A stretch of 64,000 nucleotides of DNA, from NCBI GenBank assembly GCA_013397075.1, contig VWZS01010175.1, positions 894,178 to 958,177 of the forward strand. Reading direction: 5' to 3'. Below the pieces are notes generated by a model. It was given only the letters and a program-made list of their open reading frames with translations, did not search any database and was not told the origin of the DNA. The first letter of the stretch is position 1. Each line of letters starts with the position of its first letter. The stretch comes from Rhabdornis inornatus. Lineage: Eukaryota > Chordata > Aves > Passeriformes > Rhabdornithidae. This document shows positions 35,880 to 48,600 of this stretch, in pieces. A program made the position numbers and the translations under genes.

Positions 35880-35940
35880 ATCACAGAATAATACAACAGC
35901 ACAGGTTGGAAGGGACCTCAAAAGACCATTTGGTCCAATT
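35880..35940 (-). mobile_element. CR1 LINE 3' tail fragment (minus strand)
   Basis: ATCACAGAATAATACAACAG, then GGTTGGAAGGGACCTCAAAA and GACCATTTGGTCCAATTT, is the reversed CR1 terminus. The sequence that follows has no further CR1 likeness that I can confirm. A second CACAGAATCCCAGAATGG at about 36094 may be another tiny fragment. Confidence 0.82.
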
Positions 35941-38900
35941 TTTAGCAGAATCACAGACTGCTCCACTTGATCTCTGTAGACCTGTAATACTGGTCCTTAT
36001 CATAAACACTCCTGATGACTGATTTTTAACTACTACTTGTTGAAAAAACTGAAACTGCTCTCTGGGACACCATCGAGGATCTTTTCACAGTCACAGAATC
36101 CCAGAATGGTGATTTTCCACACAAACCTGACCCAACACGAATAGTTAGCATCGTATAAGATTGTGTAGCAGCAAGTGGCCATACCAATATCAGTCTGAAC
36201 CCTTCATTGAGTCAGTTTTGTGCCCCAGCTGATAATTGTGGTCCATTGCTGGTCTCCCCAGGTAGATTGTTGCAGTTGCAGCACGCTGGTGGTAAAACCA
36301 TTCTACTTCTGGCACTGCACCTTGTGTGACTCACCTGGCTTGAACTGGTCATTGCATCTTACTTGATACTGGTACCTTTAGCTCATGTCTGCCTACAGCT
36401 CCTAAGAGATTTACTCATTTGAGGTGTGCTCAAGCATCTGTCTCTGTCTGTGCATCTGTCTATTTGCATGTTGCTCTTATGGCTGACGGATGCATCATTT
36501 TCTAAGCCACTATTATTTTCATAAAAAATTATGTACTGTAAATGGCAATTTTGCATAAATTATAACATATATAAATGACAATATAAATTTATTACATAAA
36601 TTATGATACTGCAGGTCTTTGACAGACCTATATCTAGACCTATATCCTATTTCCTAATTAACATAAAGAAACATTTATAATCTATCCCAGAAAAGTTTTC
36701 AGTTGAAGTAAAAGATCAGACAAAAACTAACAAATCTGAAATCCCTTACTATATATATATACACACAATATATATATTTGAAAGGGCATATAAAACCAGT
36801 TTGTGGCTAACTAGTCCTTTACAACAAATGGATGTTGAAATAGGAAATAACACACTAGTCACAAACAGAAAGCTGTACAAGAGAAAGCGGATTATTAAGC
36901 TTATGTTTACCATAAAATGCAGGATTTTGATCCAGTAAGGCAAAGTCTAAAGAGTAAGCAATGGTATCTAATAGTGTGGTTTCTTGTTATTAGTGTGACA
37001 TTCTGGTGGCTGTAATATGCTCCATACATGGTTTTGGGGAATATTTGCATAGAATATGTAAAGTGCGAAAGAGTATTGTATGGAAGGAGCTTTCAGAAGT
37101 TATTCAGATCCTCTTTATTACATGTTATTTATTTTTGTGTGCTTTTATTCATTGTGTAACAATAAATTTGGTCACTTTAAATAAATTACAGAATAATAAC
37201 CAAATTTTTTGTGGTGACTAATCTATGAATAAGAAAGATGGATTTATTGAATTGAGTTGCAAATTGAACAATTATTTTTGATTACGGAAAATACTATGTT
37301 TTATCAGTATTATTTACCTAGAAATCAATGTAGAACACTTATGTCTGCTAAACAGAACATTCCCCAAATCCTTAATACAAATGAAAATATTCAGCACAAA
37401 TTTTTTTGGGAACTGGAATTGAAAGACTGGTGCTTTCTGATGGAGAAAAAATTTGTAGGATATTAAATATATGTTTACTTGTAATTTTGTTTCTTGATTA
37501 TGTCATTAATGAACAGGATACAAATAAAATTTTCTTCATGAAGTCTGGGCTACTGAATGAAAAATGCACCTGCTTAGGGATCATTCTCACCCCCTCTCCC
37601 AACATCAATCAAAGGCTAAACATTTTTTATAGTATCAGATGTGCTTCCTAATAATCATTTGCATGTAACTGTGCACTTCTCCACTTGATTTGTGTGAAGG
37701 TTCAAGCATGGATCTTGTTCATATATGCCTTGGTGATAAATTGGGTTAAGGATTGAAAGGAGCATCTGATCTCGTTGATAAAAGCTTGTTGGTTTTATTA
37801 ACAGCTGAATACTTCCGCTGCTTCGGATGAATGCTGCCTTAATTCTCAAGCCATTTTACTGAAATGAATAGGCTTTCCTCCTGAAAGAAGATGACAAATA
37901 TGGTAGAAAGCAGACCTTAATTTGGCCTGATAAGATGAAAATATATCATTTATTTTATACTTATTACCCTAATTCTCCAAATGTTTTGGAAAATAGCAAT
38001 AAACCATACATCCTTTAACAGATTTTACTGGTGTATATATATGCTTTGCATGTATATTTGTGCAATTAGCTGCTGGCAGTGGGCAGTAAAATGGCTGTTA
38101 CATACTCTCCTTTCCATATGGATATGAATTTCAGAATTAAATTTAGGTTATTGCAGAGGAAATGTGCTGATCCACTGGCAGAAGTGTCATCTATACCAAT
38201 GACTGTTGGCTCCTCAGCAGAGCAGGGGCAGTGGTAGAGCTGTCATGGTGGCCAGCAGCAACACCTGAGAAGCACAGAAACAGTGGCAGGAGAAAAAGAG
38301 AGGCCAGGCAACACAGAAACAGTACTTATTTCTAGAGAGAAAGATAGGAGATTTTAGCACGGCTTTTTTCATTATTATTGTTTCTCTTCTGAGATCATGC
38401 ATCAGAAGAAGAATTAAAACATACTCAAACCTGAAGCAAAAGAAAAAGAGAGTCTACTTAGCTGGCATCAATCTGCAAAGGGACTAGAATATGTCCTAGG
38501 ACAGAGAGGAGAACCTGCTGGCATGTGTACATCCAGCCTCTGGTACAATGCAGGTCTCTAGTTCAGTGGCACATATGAAAGCCGATTCACTTTCCTTAAT
38601 ATTGATTTAGACTATATTGTGTAAGTCTTGGCCTTCAAAAGGTTTTTATGCTTTTTTTTCTGAACCTACTTCACTCTCTTTCGTCAAGAAACCATGCCAG
38701 TCAAAACCATGCCAGTCGAAACCACACCTAATTTATGCAAGTAACTCCTGAAAAATTCTCCTCCATTCAGAGTTCTCAAGAAACTAACCTCTGCCACTGC
38801 TCCCACTAAATTCAAGACACTGCAGTACTCTAAATCCCTCATCTTCTCTCTCTCAGAGGAATAGGAAAATGTATGAGTTTTATTTGATACTGTTCTAATA

Positions 38901-39374
38901 TTTAAGATACTTCTGTGGAAATTCCACCTTGGACAAAAACTTACTGCAGTAATAAGGAAATGGAAGAAAGCACATCAGAAATTATGTGCAGCTCCAATGA
39001 AGGGGATAATAGTTTATCCCCATCCACACAGGAATAATAGTTTATAAAACTTAGAATGATGTTACATTTTAAATCATGAGTTGAACATTTGTGATGACAG
39101 TACTTACAATATCTACCAACAGAAATCCTGTTTTGATGCATCGAGACAGGCATGAGGTGGAATGGCTCACAGGATTAGAAATGGGATAAAAAACAGTAAG
39201 CTCTGCATTCGTAATTCAGGAATGTTGTGTTCTTAGTACCTGTTATTGGTATAATATCATTTGGATTTTCAGCTAATTTGCCGTAGAAACTATTGTCAGT
39301 AAGAAAATATTCATATTGAAACTCCTGAGTTTCTCAGGCAGCTGAGATCATTAAATCATGAAAATCTAAAGCTC
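35941..39374. other. Unique AT-rich sequence
   Basis: No gene was recognised. A TA/CA microsatellite lies at about 36750-36778. A short tandem of AAACCATGCCAGTC (about two and a half degenerate copies) lies at about 38690-38728. Confidence 0.5.
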
Positions 39375-39580
39375 AAACTGTCTTGAAGAAATCTTCTAAT
39401 TCATCACCTCTACTGAAAGCAGGATCAAGTACATCCATATGTGACAGATGCTGGTGTATATTCTGTTCTTAAGGTGAGAAAGCTGTTCCTCAGATCAAGC
39501 ATAAATCTCCCTTGCTGCAAATTAAGATAGTCTCTTGTTATTTGCCATGGTCACGAGGAACAACTTATCATTGTGTTTTC
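39375..39580 (-). mobile_element. Old CR1 LINE fragment (minus strand)
   Basis: Plus-strand landmarks in order are a GAAAGCAGGATCAAGTACAT block, a TTCTGTTCTTAAGG block, CATAAATCTCCCTTGCTGCA, TAGTCTCTTGTTATTTGCCA and AACAACTTATCATT. They match, in reverse complement, the 3' region of an older CR1 subfamily (AAAGCAGGATCAAGT...AAATCTCCCTTGCTGCAATT...TTGCTTCTTGTCCT). It is strongly diverged and truncated at both ends. Confidence 0.72.
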
Positions 39581-42500
39581 TATTCCAGCTTCTGCCTACT
39601 CTACTCAAACACCTCTCCCCTTGCACCTTCCTGGTGCTACTTCCTCTCAGCTGCACTTCGTGGGCTCACTTTTGGCTTTTCTTCATTAAAATTGAGTGTT
39701 TTGTTCTTTTAGTGTCTTCTTGTTTTCATTTGGGCCCTTCAATTTGTCTAGGCTAACTTGCCCCAAAACACTGACAGTTCTCTGGAAAAGCTCCACCAGT
39801 AATAGGTAGAAGAAAGTAAATATTTCCAGTGTGTCATATGAAATACTTGTTAGTAAACAAAACCAAAGTGACCCTGCTTTTGTTCTGCAGCAGTGGCATG
39901 TGCGGATAGTGATGACTCATGCATTTAGGGAGCCATTTTAAATCCCAAGACCCCTCCTATCATCCTGCTGAGTGTCCATGCTGTTGTCATTTGATCATTT
40001 GGTATTATACTTGACACCTTACCCCTAACCCCCCTTTTCTTTAGTATCACACCTGGGGCTATGGCAGTAGACTTATTAGGCTCACCAGATTCACGTGGCA
40101 TTCTGGCTGTCTGCACAGTTTGTAGAACCTTCCCTAGAGTCATGTGAGCACTGTAAGCTGGGTTTCCTCTACACCACTGCTGCATGAAGCTGGGTCCAGG
40201 GCAGACTTGGGTAGTTATGGTTGCCCATTGCCCACAGCTCAATAAAGGAACACCAGCAACATTTCATGTGTTGTTTTTCAATGTGTTTTGAAACACATTG
40301 AGATCTGGGGCTATACTGACTTGTACCATGTAGACATTAGATCTGTTTGGGAGGTCCTATGTTTTCTGCCTGGCATCCAAATGCTAGATCTTGTGGCCAA
40401 GCAGGGTAGGCTGCTTCTAGTAGGTCTGTATCGTATCTGTGAGCCTTGTCTTGTGTCTGGAGACTAAACACAATGTGTTGGGATACCTGACCCTATTTAA
40501 AAACAAAAAGTATTCGCCATGAACGGCCTTTTGTTTTCTCACAGTGCCAAAATATACATATTTATAATTTGAGAGATTTGGCATGTTTTCTTATTTTCTT
40601 CAAAAGTGTATAAAGAAGCCTTTGCTCCAGATTTCTTTTCTTATATGTTTTGCTAAGATCAACTGGTAAAAATTTTCCATTATTCCATTAATTTCTTGGA
40701 GTCACATTATTTAAAAATAAAAATTATTTGGCCTAGATATTAGAAATACACATTGTATTTTATCTTCTCATCTGTATAGGGAAACCATGTTGTACAGAAC
40801 ATATAACTAACTTTACAAATTGTTAGTCTGTAATGTCTTATGTACAGAGTTGTCACACAGAAGTAAAAGATTGAAATAATTAATACAGGATAATTTTCTA
40901 TTTTTCTGACTTTAATTATTCTTTACCTTTACAAAGGATTAAGTGCTTTCAGAAGAGATCCTTTGAAAACTATGTATAATCCCTGTGTTGTAAAGACAGT
41001 CAGCAAAGTTGATAAGGATAATTTTAGAAGTGAAGCTGAGTGGCTCAGTTTTTGCTGTGAAAGAGATGTAACTTCAATAAATGAGAAAATTTGTATGTGG
41101 CTTGTGGGAAGAACCTTTTGATTTAGTTGAGGCAGTTGTTGCTGATCTTACAGTTTAATTTCTTAATATAAATTGAAACATTTCTGGTAATTACATGTAT
41201 GTTGATATTAAACCTTTCCCTGAAGATAGTAATCATATTGATATAAATACATTGCACAAGGATAGTAATACTTGAACTATCTTATTTTATGGTAATCCAA
41301 AATTAATAGCTAGAAATAAGTTGAAAACCACTTATTTTTCAATGTTATTTGAAATAATAGAGATTGTTTGAACCTTTTTTATCACTATGGTTCCAGAATA
41401 CATGCACTAATTTTAAATCCCTTTGATGATGATTGCCACAGCAAATTAGCCTTTATTATTGCATTGGCCTTATGCAGCTGAATCAAGCTTGAAAAAACAA
41501 AGACCAAAAAAGAAAAAAAATACTTTTCCTACTGCACTTTCATTTTCTTCTCCATTTTTTTCCCAATGGAATTCATCAGTTTACTTCTGGTGAAATTGCT
41601 TCCTTCTGACTGAGCGGTGTTGTTAAAGTATGTTTGGGATTAAATGAGCTCACTATAGATTGGGTAGATACTGCTGAGACTTAGAAGTCGGATTCTTTTA
41701 AATATTTGAATGAGCTCCTATTATTGAACCTGAGAAAGCTTTATCAAACACCAGAAGTTACCATCCATATAAAGAAATTTTTACCTTCCCAAATCACTTT
41801 TGCTTTTAAGTGTTAAAACTCCATGCAAACTAAGAAAAAAATAGCAGAGGGATATCTGAAGGTAAATTCATACCATGCTTCTTGGTATGTTTTGAAGTAT
41901 GGCTGAATTTTATTTGCATTGTCTTTATTGTTTCTCCTGAGAAATGAATGTTTACAGACATTTTAAAGCACCTGTACGGCAGACACAAACCAAAACATAT
42001 TGTTGTCATTTAGCAAATTCTGAGGACCTTTCCACAATGTACTGAGGAAGCATCATGGAAAAGAAAAGAGAGAGACCAAATGAAGTTCAAAGGACATTTT
42101 CTGTCTGCTTTGGTGGGCTCCAGTCCTGATTTGTATTCTGTGAGCTGTAGTGGAAAAGTGTGACTTAAGACTGATGAAGTGGATTAATGTTGCTGTATTC
42201 AGAGGTTTCAAAAAACCATTTTGTCTGTGGAGACAGTGGATTGCACAGTCTGGCAGTTGGTGGTGGTGGTAGCATAGGGAGCCCTCTGGGATGCACCATA
42301 TCCAGAGTTAAAAAACATCACAGGCTGTCTTCAAGTTGCTGGGTCCAGTCTCAACCCATCATTTGTTTTGACTTCTGTTATTTACTCATTTCCAGTGGTT
42401 AGCAAAACCCTTGGAAAATATTTAAATTGGTACATGGGTGAGGAAAAAATTAACTTCATGTGATGCTTCCTAAAAAAATTCCAGTTCTCTCATGGCATTA

Positions 42501-42991
42501 TACACCCTTACTTTTGTTCTAGTGCTGAAGGAAGTATTCCGTTTTACAAAGAAAAAAACCACATTTTTTTATTGCAAAGGTAGTTACACATTTTAGATAT
42601 GAGCGCCCTCAGTTTTACATCCTTCATGTGGGATTATGCCATAGAGGCCATGTTTTAATGAAGGTATTTCAGTAGTAAAGTTTTCTTTATTACTTACTTG
42701 CTTGACTTGTGGTTTATGTACAAAGTTAAGTTTCTCTTTGCCATAAAAGGAATATATTAATTATGGATCCTAAGCATATTAGCCCCTGGCAGGTATTGCA
42801 ATTGCCTGGAGGAAATTTTCGAATTGTTTTAAAGTGCAGTGTTGTGAGTAGATGGTTTGCAGTATCCCAGTTTCCATTCTAAGCTTGACTCCAAAATGTA
42901 CATTGTTCAGTGTTTGTGCACAAGAATAAATGTTAGTTTACCTGTTAAGCAGCTGATGTTACCCAAGTGGAGCAAAGGCAGGTGACAGGCT
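39581..42991. other. Unique sequence, no gene assigned
   Basis: A 105-codon minus frame at 39925-40242 lies in a locally GC-richer patch next to AATAAAGGAACACCAGCAAC on the plus strand; neither could be assigned. A perfect hairpin with 11-base arms sits at 40278-40301. The rest is AT-rich with no recognised repeat. Confidence 0.45.
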
Positions 42992-43128
42992 GGGGGGCAT
43001 GGTCACATTTCGGAGGGCTTTCACTAGATTGGGTTGCTCAGGTGTCCCTGCCCATGGCAGGGGGCTGGAATGAGATGATCTTTAAGGTGCCTTCGAACAC
43101 AAACCATTCTGTGATCTATGATTCTGGG
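42992..43128 (+). mobile_element. CR1 LINE 3' end
   Basis: GTGTCCCTGCCCATGGCAGG at about 43042 and a GGGCTGGAATGAGATGATCT block are followed by TTTAAGGTGCCTTCGAACAC and AACCATTCTGTGATCTATGA. These are the standard CR1 terminal blocks, the GTGTCCCTGCCCATGGCAGG motif being unaltered. It ends in the octamer tail. Confidence 0.93.
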
Positions 43129-43309
43129 ATGCAACTGCAGTTTGGCCCTACCTGTAGGGCATTACAGAGAAAACAGACTTTCAGCAGTGTGTAATGGAAG
43201 GACAAAAAGCAGCTGTCACAAACTGCAATGCAAAAGATTTCAGCTGAGTATAAGGAATAAGAATAATTTAGAGCAAAAGTGGTTTACAGTAAGAAAAGAA
43301 GCTGAACAG

Positions 43310-43480
43310 GGAAGTGGTGAAATAAAGTTCAGTCTATTCCCTGGATAATTTCAAGTCTGCTAACTTGAGGCACTGAGCAATCTCATCCAGTTTTTCCATT
43401 AAGTGCTGTTTTGAGCAGAAGCTTGGGACTAATCCCCTCCAGAGGTCCCTCCCAGCCTCCGTCTCTCTGTGATTCTTTGA
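43310..43480 (+). mobile_element. CR1 LINE 3' end, different subfamily
   Basis: A TTCCCTGGATAATTTCAAGT block, CACTGAGCAATCTCATCCAG, a TGTTTTGAGCAGAAGCTTGG block, CCTCCAGAGGTCCCTCCCAG and TCTCTGTGATTCTTTG follow the layout of the CR1 subfamily that contains CCCTGAGCAACCTGATCTAA and CCTCCAGAGGTCCCTTCCAA. It is a separate insertion from the CR1 ending at 43128. Confidence 0.85.
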
Positions 43481-43829
43481 AGGCAGCTAACAGGAAGCCT
43501 CTAGAAAATGTGGTTGAAAATATGAAGGGGGTTTGCTCTCACTTTGTTTAACTTGCTTAGGGAGGACATAACATGATTTATTACATCAAGAAACAGAAAG
43601 TGCAGATCATAATAAAACCAATAAATTATAAGAGAACAAACTAGTAGGGCTGATGAGTCAGATCTCATTGCAAATAAATCTAAGAGAAAAGCATTTACAA
43701 GCACTGGCAGTTCCCCCTAGAAATTATATTTAAGGGAGAAGCACAAACCATCTCAATGCTTGTGAAGCCTAGGAAGTAGTTCCCATAAGTAAGCCTTGAC
43801 TGCAGTGGCCTGAGGCCCAGGAAAAAAAA
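43481..43829. other. Unclear sequence between CR1 copies
   Basis: No confident match. It may be an extension of the decayed CR1 that follows. Confidence 0.4.
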
Positions 43830-44870
43830 GAAGCCCTCAGAAAGTGGAAACTAGATCAAATTTCCGAATTAGTATAGATGAAATAGCACTAATAGGAAGG
43901 ATGACAAAACTGGAAGGGCCAAGATGCAGAATTATGCATGACATAAGAAAAAGGATATAAAAGGAAACTAAGTAATTTGTTAAATGCATTAATAATCAGA
44001 GCAAGGTAAATAAAAAGGTTAATATGCTATCAAACAGGGAATGAAATAAATTGAAAAATGGTAATAAGCCTGAAAAAATGTTCAATATCTTTCTCACTTT
44101 TCCTTAATTGGAGCTACTGTACATTAATGCTACTATTAAGCCTATGAAAGGACTAAACTGTGAGCTTGGACAGATAAAAGTGCTTCCTGAAGAATATGTA
44201 GAACAATTACGTATTTGAAAATAATCCAGGTTTAATGAAGTTTAGTGTACAATATTTAAGTAACTAGAGGAAGCCTCCTCAAGATCCTTTAGCAGTTCTC
44301 TGTGGTGAAGAATGAAGAAAGTTTCAGAAAATTCAAGAAGAGCTGACTCAGTGCCTGCATTTATAAAGGAGAGGAAGGAAGAGCTGTGGAATTACTGACC
44401 CATCAGCATAATTTAAATGTCATAAAAAAACCCCAAACAACTGGAACAAATAAATCAAATGAACTGTAAACACCTGCAGAATAATGGGAGATGAGTTATA
44501 GCCAAAATGAATTTATCAAGGAGAAATTGTGTAATACCAGTCCCATATCCTTTTGTGACAGAATAACAGTTCTTGGGAAGGTGATGAACCAGATGTCATC
44601 TGTCTTGACAAGTAAATCTTCTGACATTATTTCACATGACATATTCATAAGAAAGCATTTAAAAAAAAATAAAAAAAAAGAAAAGGAAATTATATTCTGT
44701 GTGATCATATAATTAGCAAGGAAGCTGTGCAGTGTATTGTTCTCTGTCAAGCTGACGTGTGTCCTGTAGAATCTTGCTCTCAATCTTGTACTATTGCACA
44801 TGTTTAGTAATGGTATGGACCGTGAAATAAAGACTAGTCTAATGAATTTTCTGCCAAAATCAGTGGGAGA
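43830..44870 (+). mobile_element. Decayed CR1 ORF2 (reverse transcriptase) remnant
   Basis: The stretch follows the ORF2 nucleotide sequence of old CR1 elements at several separated points in the right order. Near 43843 it has AGTGGAAACTAGATCAAATT. Near 44365 it has a TTATAAAGGAGAGGAAGGAA block, then a GGAATTACTGACCCATCAGC block (the CR1 'GGGAATTATAGACCAGTCAGCC' region). Near 44490 ATGAGTTATAGCCAAAATGA leads to ATTTATCAAGGAGAAATTGT. Near 44620 the ATTTCACATGACATATTCAT run corresponds to the segment preceding the catalytic region, and further on a degenerate GATGATACAAA-type region is expected. The frame is destroyed by stops and indels and there is no functional enzyme. The frames at 44491-44712 and 44496-44801 lie inside it. 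Confidence 0.72.
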
Positions 44871-45616
44871 GCAGAATAAGCTGAATCAGCAACCTGGATG
44901 AGAATTCAAAAATTTATAAATTTAAAGAACCACCAGACCACTAAACACCACAGTTCTGTGATGACAAAGGCAAGTTCTTATTTTAGGTGAAAAAAATCCT
45001 GATAGAAATACAAATACAAGCATGTTTAGAATTGAACTTTAGATGACCTGGGTTTCTCTCTTACAGTCACTAACTTTATCTCCATTATTGTAATGATAAC
45101 TTTTAATTTCATATTTTTAAGAATATTTTCAAGTAATGTAAATGAACACTTTTACAGTACATAATCCATTATGAAGGTGAATGGGGGAAAATTACATATA
45201 GATCTTCCAATGTCCTCTATTTTGATCTTTTTACAACTTGTTATTATAAGAGTGGTAGACCTTAAGCTTTTGAATTTCAGGAAAACATGCTTTGCCTTTT
45301 TCAAAAACTTAGAATCCAGTGCATTTTCATCCTACCCTCATAACATTTTGATTTCTAGATTATTATAATCTTTCCCATGCTCCTTTTGAACAATTATGCC
45401 TGGTTTATAATCATTGAGTGCAGACTACAGCATCATAATACTTTTAGAAACTAACAAAAAAGAAGTTCAGCTTTCATAATGTTTTTAGTCAAGAGTTTTC
45501 TAAAATATATTCCTGAGGAGCTTTAAGGGCCCAGAATTTTTATCAAAGCTTAATAGATACCTTAGAAATTCTCTCTGGTGGATCCAAACCCAAATTTTTG
45601 GGCACGAATTTTCGCC

Positions 45617-45667
45617 ATTAGTAAAAGACTGTAATAATTTTCTACATCATTACAGTCTTTTACTAAT
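45617..45667. repeat. Perfect stem-loop, 19-bp arms
   Basis: ATTAGTAAAAGACTGTAAT (45617-45635) is the exact reverse complement of 45649-45667, with a 13-base loop. The surrounding bases do not extend the pairing cleanly. No known MITE or small RNA was recognised. Confidence 0.95.
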
Positions 45668-48600
45668 TGAAGCAGCATTAATTCAGTTAAAATGATATTT
45701 CTATATGTGTGGTTATTGTAGACTATTGTTTCCGTTTTTCCACTTCTACACATAGAATATTATAACATTTTTTGTCTTACTTTCATACTACAGCCAGCTT
45801 GAACAAAGTGTATATCCAGGAGATGTCAGATATACAATACAAAAGTGAAAGTAAAATTTGCATATTAAGCTCACCTAGACTTAAAAATGTGCATCAAATG
45901 AAGTCATATAATTTGTTGGTGCTCTTAAATTTTATTGAGGGTTAGGTAGACTGTACTATAACATCAGTAAACTAAGAAAATTGTCAACCTAAGAATTCTG
46001 CAATCTCTGTTCAAAATAAATGATAAATTTAGAAAAGTGGCATTATCTCTGGTTCATATTTGTTATAAATACCACCATATCCGTTAAGAGGAGAGAAAGC
46101 ATTCAGTTCTAATTGCTCCATATCTGAAGCCAGGGGACGGAAAAAGAGGTGAGTCAAGGCACTTCCCTCTTACTTTCCTATTCCAGAATGTATGTACATG
46201 AAGACAGTTGAACATTTTAGAAAATCTGTGAGCAGGATATGCAGAAAACCAGGAAAGGAAACAAAAGCTCACTGGTACAGTTAAGAAGAATTTTGTCAGA
46301 TAAGTGACATTCAGGTTAGATTCTGGGGCCTGGATTTACGTCACCTAATTTTAGACATGAAGGTTTCACACCTCATGTAAGTCAGGCTGGCCACTGTCTC
46401 TGAAAAAATCTTTCAAAGGTGCAGTATAGAGACCAGGCACCCCCACACAAATGCATAAAAATAATAGTGTTGCTCTACAATAACAACTTAATAATTGACA
46501 ATTCCTTTGGAATTCGTTTTAATAAAATTAATCATGAAGTACTCAGTTGGGATTAATATGGATGAAGTACTTAAGGATTTCAGTGTTAATTGGCCATTAT
46601 ATTGAAATGTCCCTACATGAATTTTGAGCTTGAGAGTATCACCATAAAGATGACTTGGTTGTAAGTTAGCTCTAGAACTACAGAGGTATGAGCAGGTGAT
46701 TTAGATCTCAGGATGGTTCTACATCCTCACTGCACAAACTGAAATCCATGCGGAACGTCCTTTGTGGTTTGTGTTGGAACTTAATTGAAGTTGCTGGATC
46801 AATTAATGTAGATCTGTTTGAGTCAGTGAGTGCCTGTGCATAAAGAGATGGTAAGTTTAACCAGAAGGAGTAAGGCATTTACAGTTAAATTGCCTACATT
46901 TTGCAGAAGTTATCAACCATGGGCTTTTGAATTTTGCTTTGCTTTGAATAACTTTGTCATGAAACTAAGCTGCATAGGGTCAATATGGATATTTGAACTG
47001 TGAAAATTGTCCTTTTGATTCAGGATCAGCTTCTTTCATACTGAGCACCTATCAATGAGCAGTAGATTCAGATCATCTGAAATCAAAAGGAACAGTGGTG
47101 GTAGTAGCTGCAAGTGGTTATCTTTAGGGTTGCAGATTAGTTTTATATCTACCTCCTTCTTTTGATTATCTCATTCTCACATCTTACTTAAAATACTGTC
47201 TCTTGGATTGTGCCAATTTAATTCTCAGTGAATATGTATTTTAAATTTCTCTTTGGAAAATCTTCAGTGAAGTTTAAGGTCTTCCTGTGAAGTGACACTT
47301 TTTACTCTAAGGTCATATTTTATCTTCTGTTGTCTACAATTTCTGGAGAACTGGGAAATGTATGCATTTGTCTGAATTCTATCCATTTTTATAGACTAGC
47401 TAAAGGTAGATCTTCTCTGTGCAACAGAATATAGAACAAAGATTACTAACCTTAATCTGACTTGCATCTACCACATGTCACAGTGCAGTACTCTAGAGGG
47501 GCACCAGCTGGTATCCCAAAATGCGTATTAACTGCAACAGCTAAAATAGCCACCATTTCTAACAGAGGTATTGAAAGAGAAATGTGTTTTCCAGAAATGG
47601 AGTTGAAAAGGGAAGGGGAGGGAGGGAAATATAAAAATAGTCAACCCCAAAATTCATACCTGGCAAGTCATTAAGGGGATTTTTGGAGGGTACTATAGAA
47701 GCGAAAAGAAGAGGTTATTAGCTGTTTTGCCCAGGAAACAGAAAGATTATATTTTTTTCTCTCCAGTATTTGACAGGAAGTCTTCAGTTTGTGTGTGAGC
47801 AAGAATAAATATGGGCTCTGTGTTTTGGGTCTGAAGTAATGGAATCTGGCTTTTGCAATTGAAAAAGTTGGAAAGCAGACTAAACCCATAATGCATTAGC
47901 ATTGCTTTGCTTTGAAATATTTTACTTTTAATTTGTTTGTCAGTCTTATTTGATTGACAGCTGAGAAGAAACCTGAGCAAAATTCAGCACTTGTGAAGTT
48001 GCAATTAAAAACAAAATCAGAAGCTTATAATTTTTAAAATTTTTCTCAGTTATCAAAACCCATGGGCAGAGCAGACTGTGCTGTCCATTTCATCAATAAA
48101 TTAAACAATAAATACGAGTCTAGGCCAGGGTGACTAACTTGAGTTTAGAAATTTTAGACAATTAATTCAGGTCAGATCTGGTATAATGTGAAATATTATT
48201 TAGGAAATCAGAGAGGACTATTTATAGTTTTTCAGATTCCCCAATTTACACATTTTGCCAAACTCCTTCTCTACTGTAACATGGAGCAATAAATGTTTCA
48301 GGGTAGACTTTATGAAGAAATGAAGCGGTAAATTGCATTATGTTTTGTATTATCTCTGTCTGCCACTAAACAATGCAGCATCAAATTGAGCTCATATGTA
48401 CAACAGCTTTTACTAGAAAAAAACATCAGTTCTGATAAACTCATTCTGTAAATGGCAGGTTTTCTGTCTCATGCAATCTCAAGTTGTTTTTTGCGGAATT
48501 TTGTGAGCATATTGCACAGGACTGAGCCCAGTTCATTAGTTTTTGAGGTCTGTGAAGACATTTTCGCTTAGTGCATCAAACCAGTCAGTCCTCCAGTCCC

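Noticed and set aside
45617..45667. Bacterial-type terminator
   Set aside because: The sequence context is vertebrate, the stem is AT-rich and there is no upstream gene.
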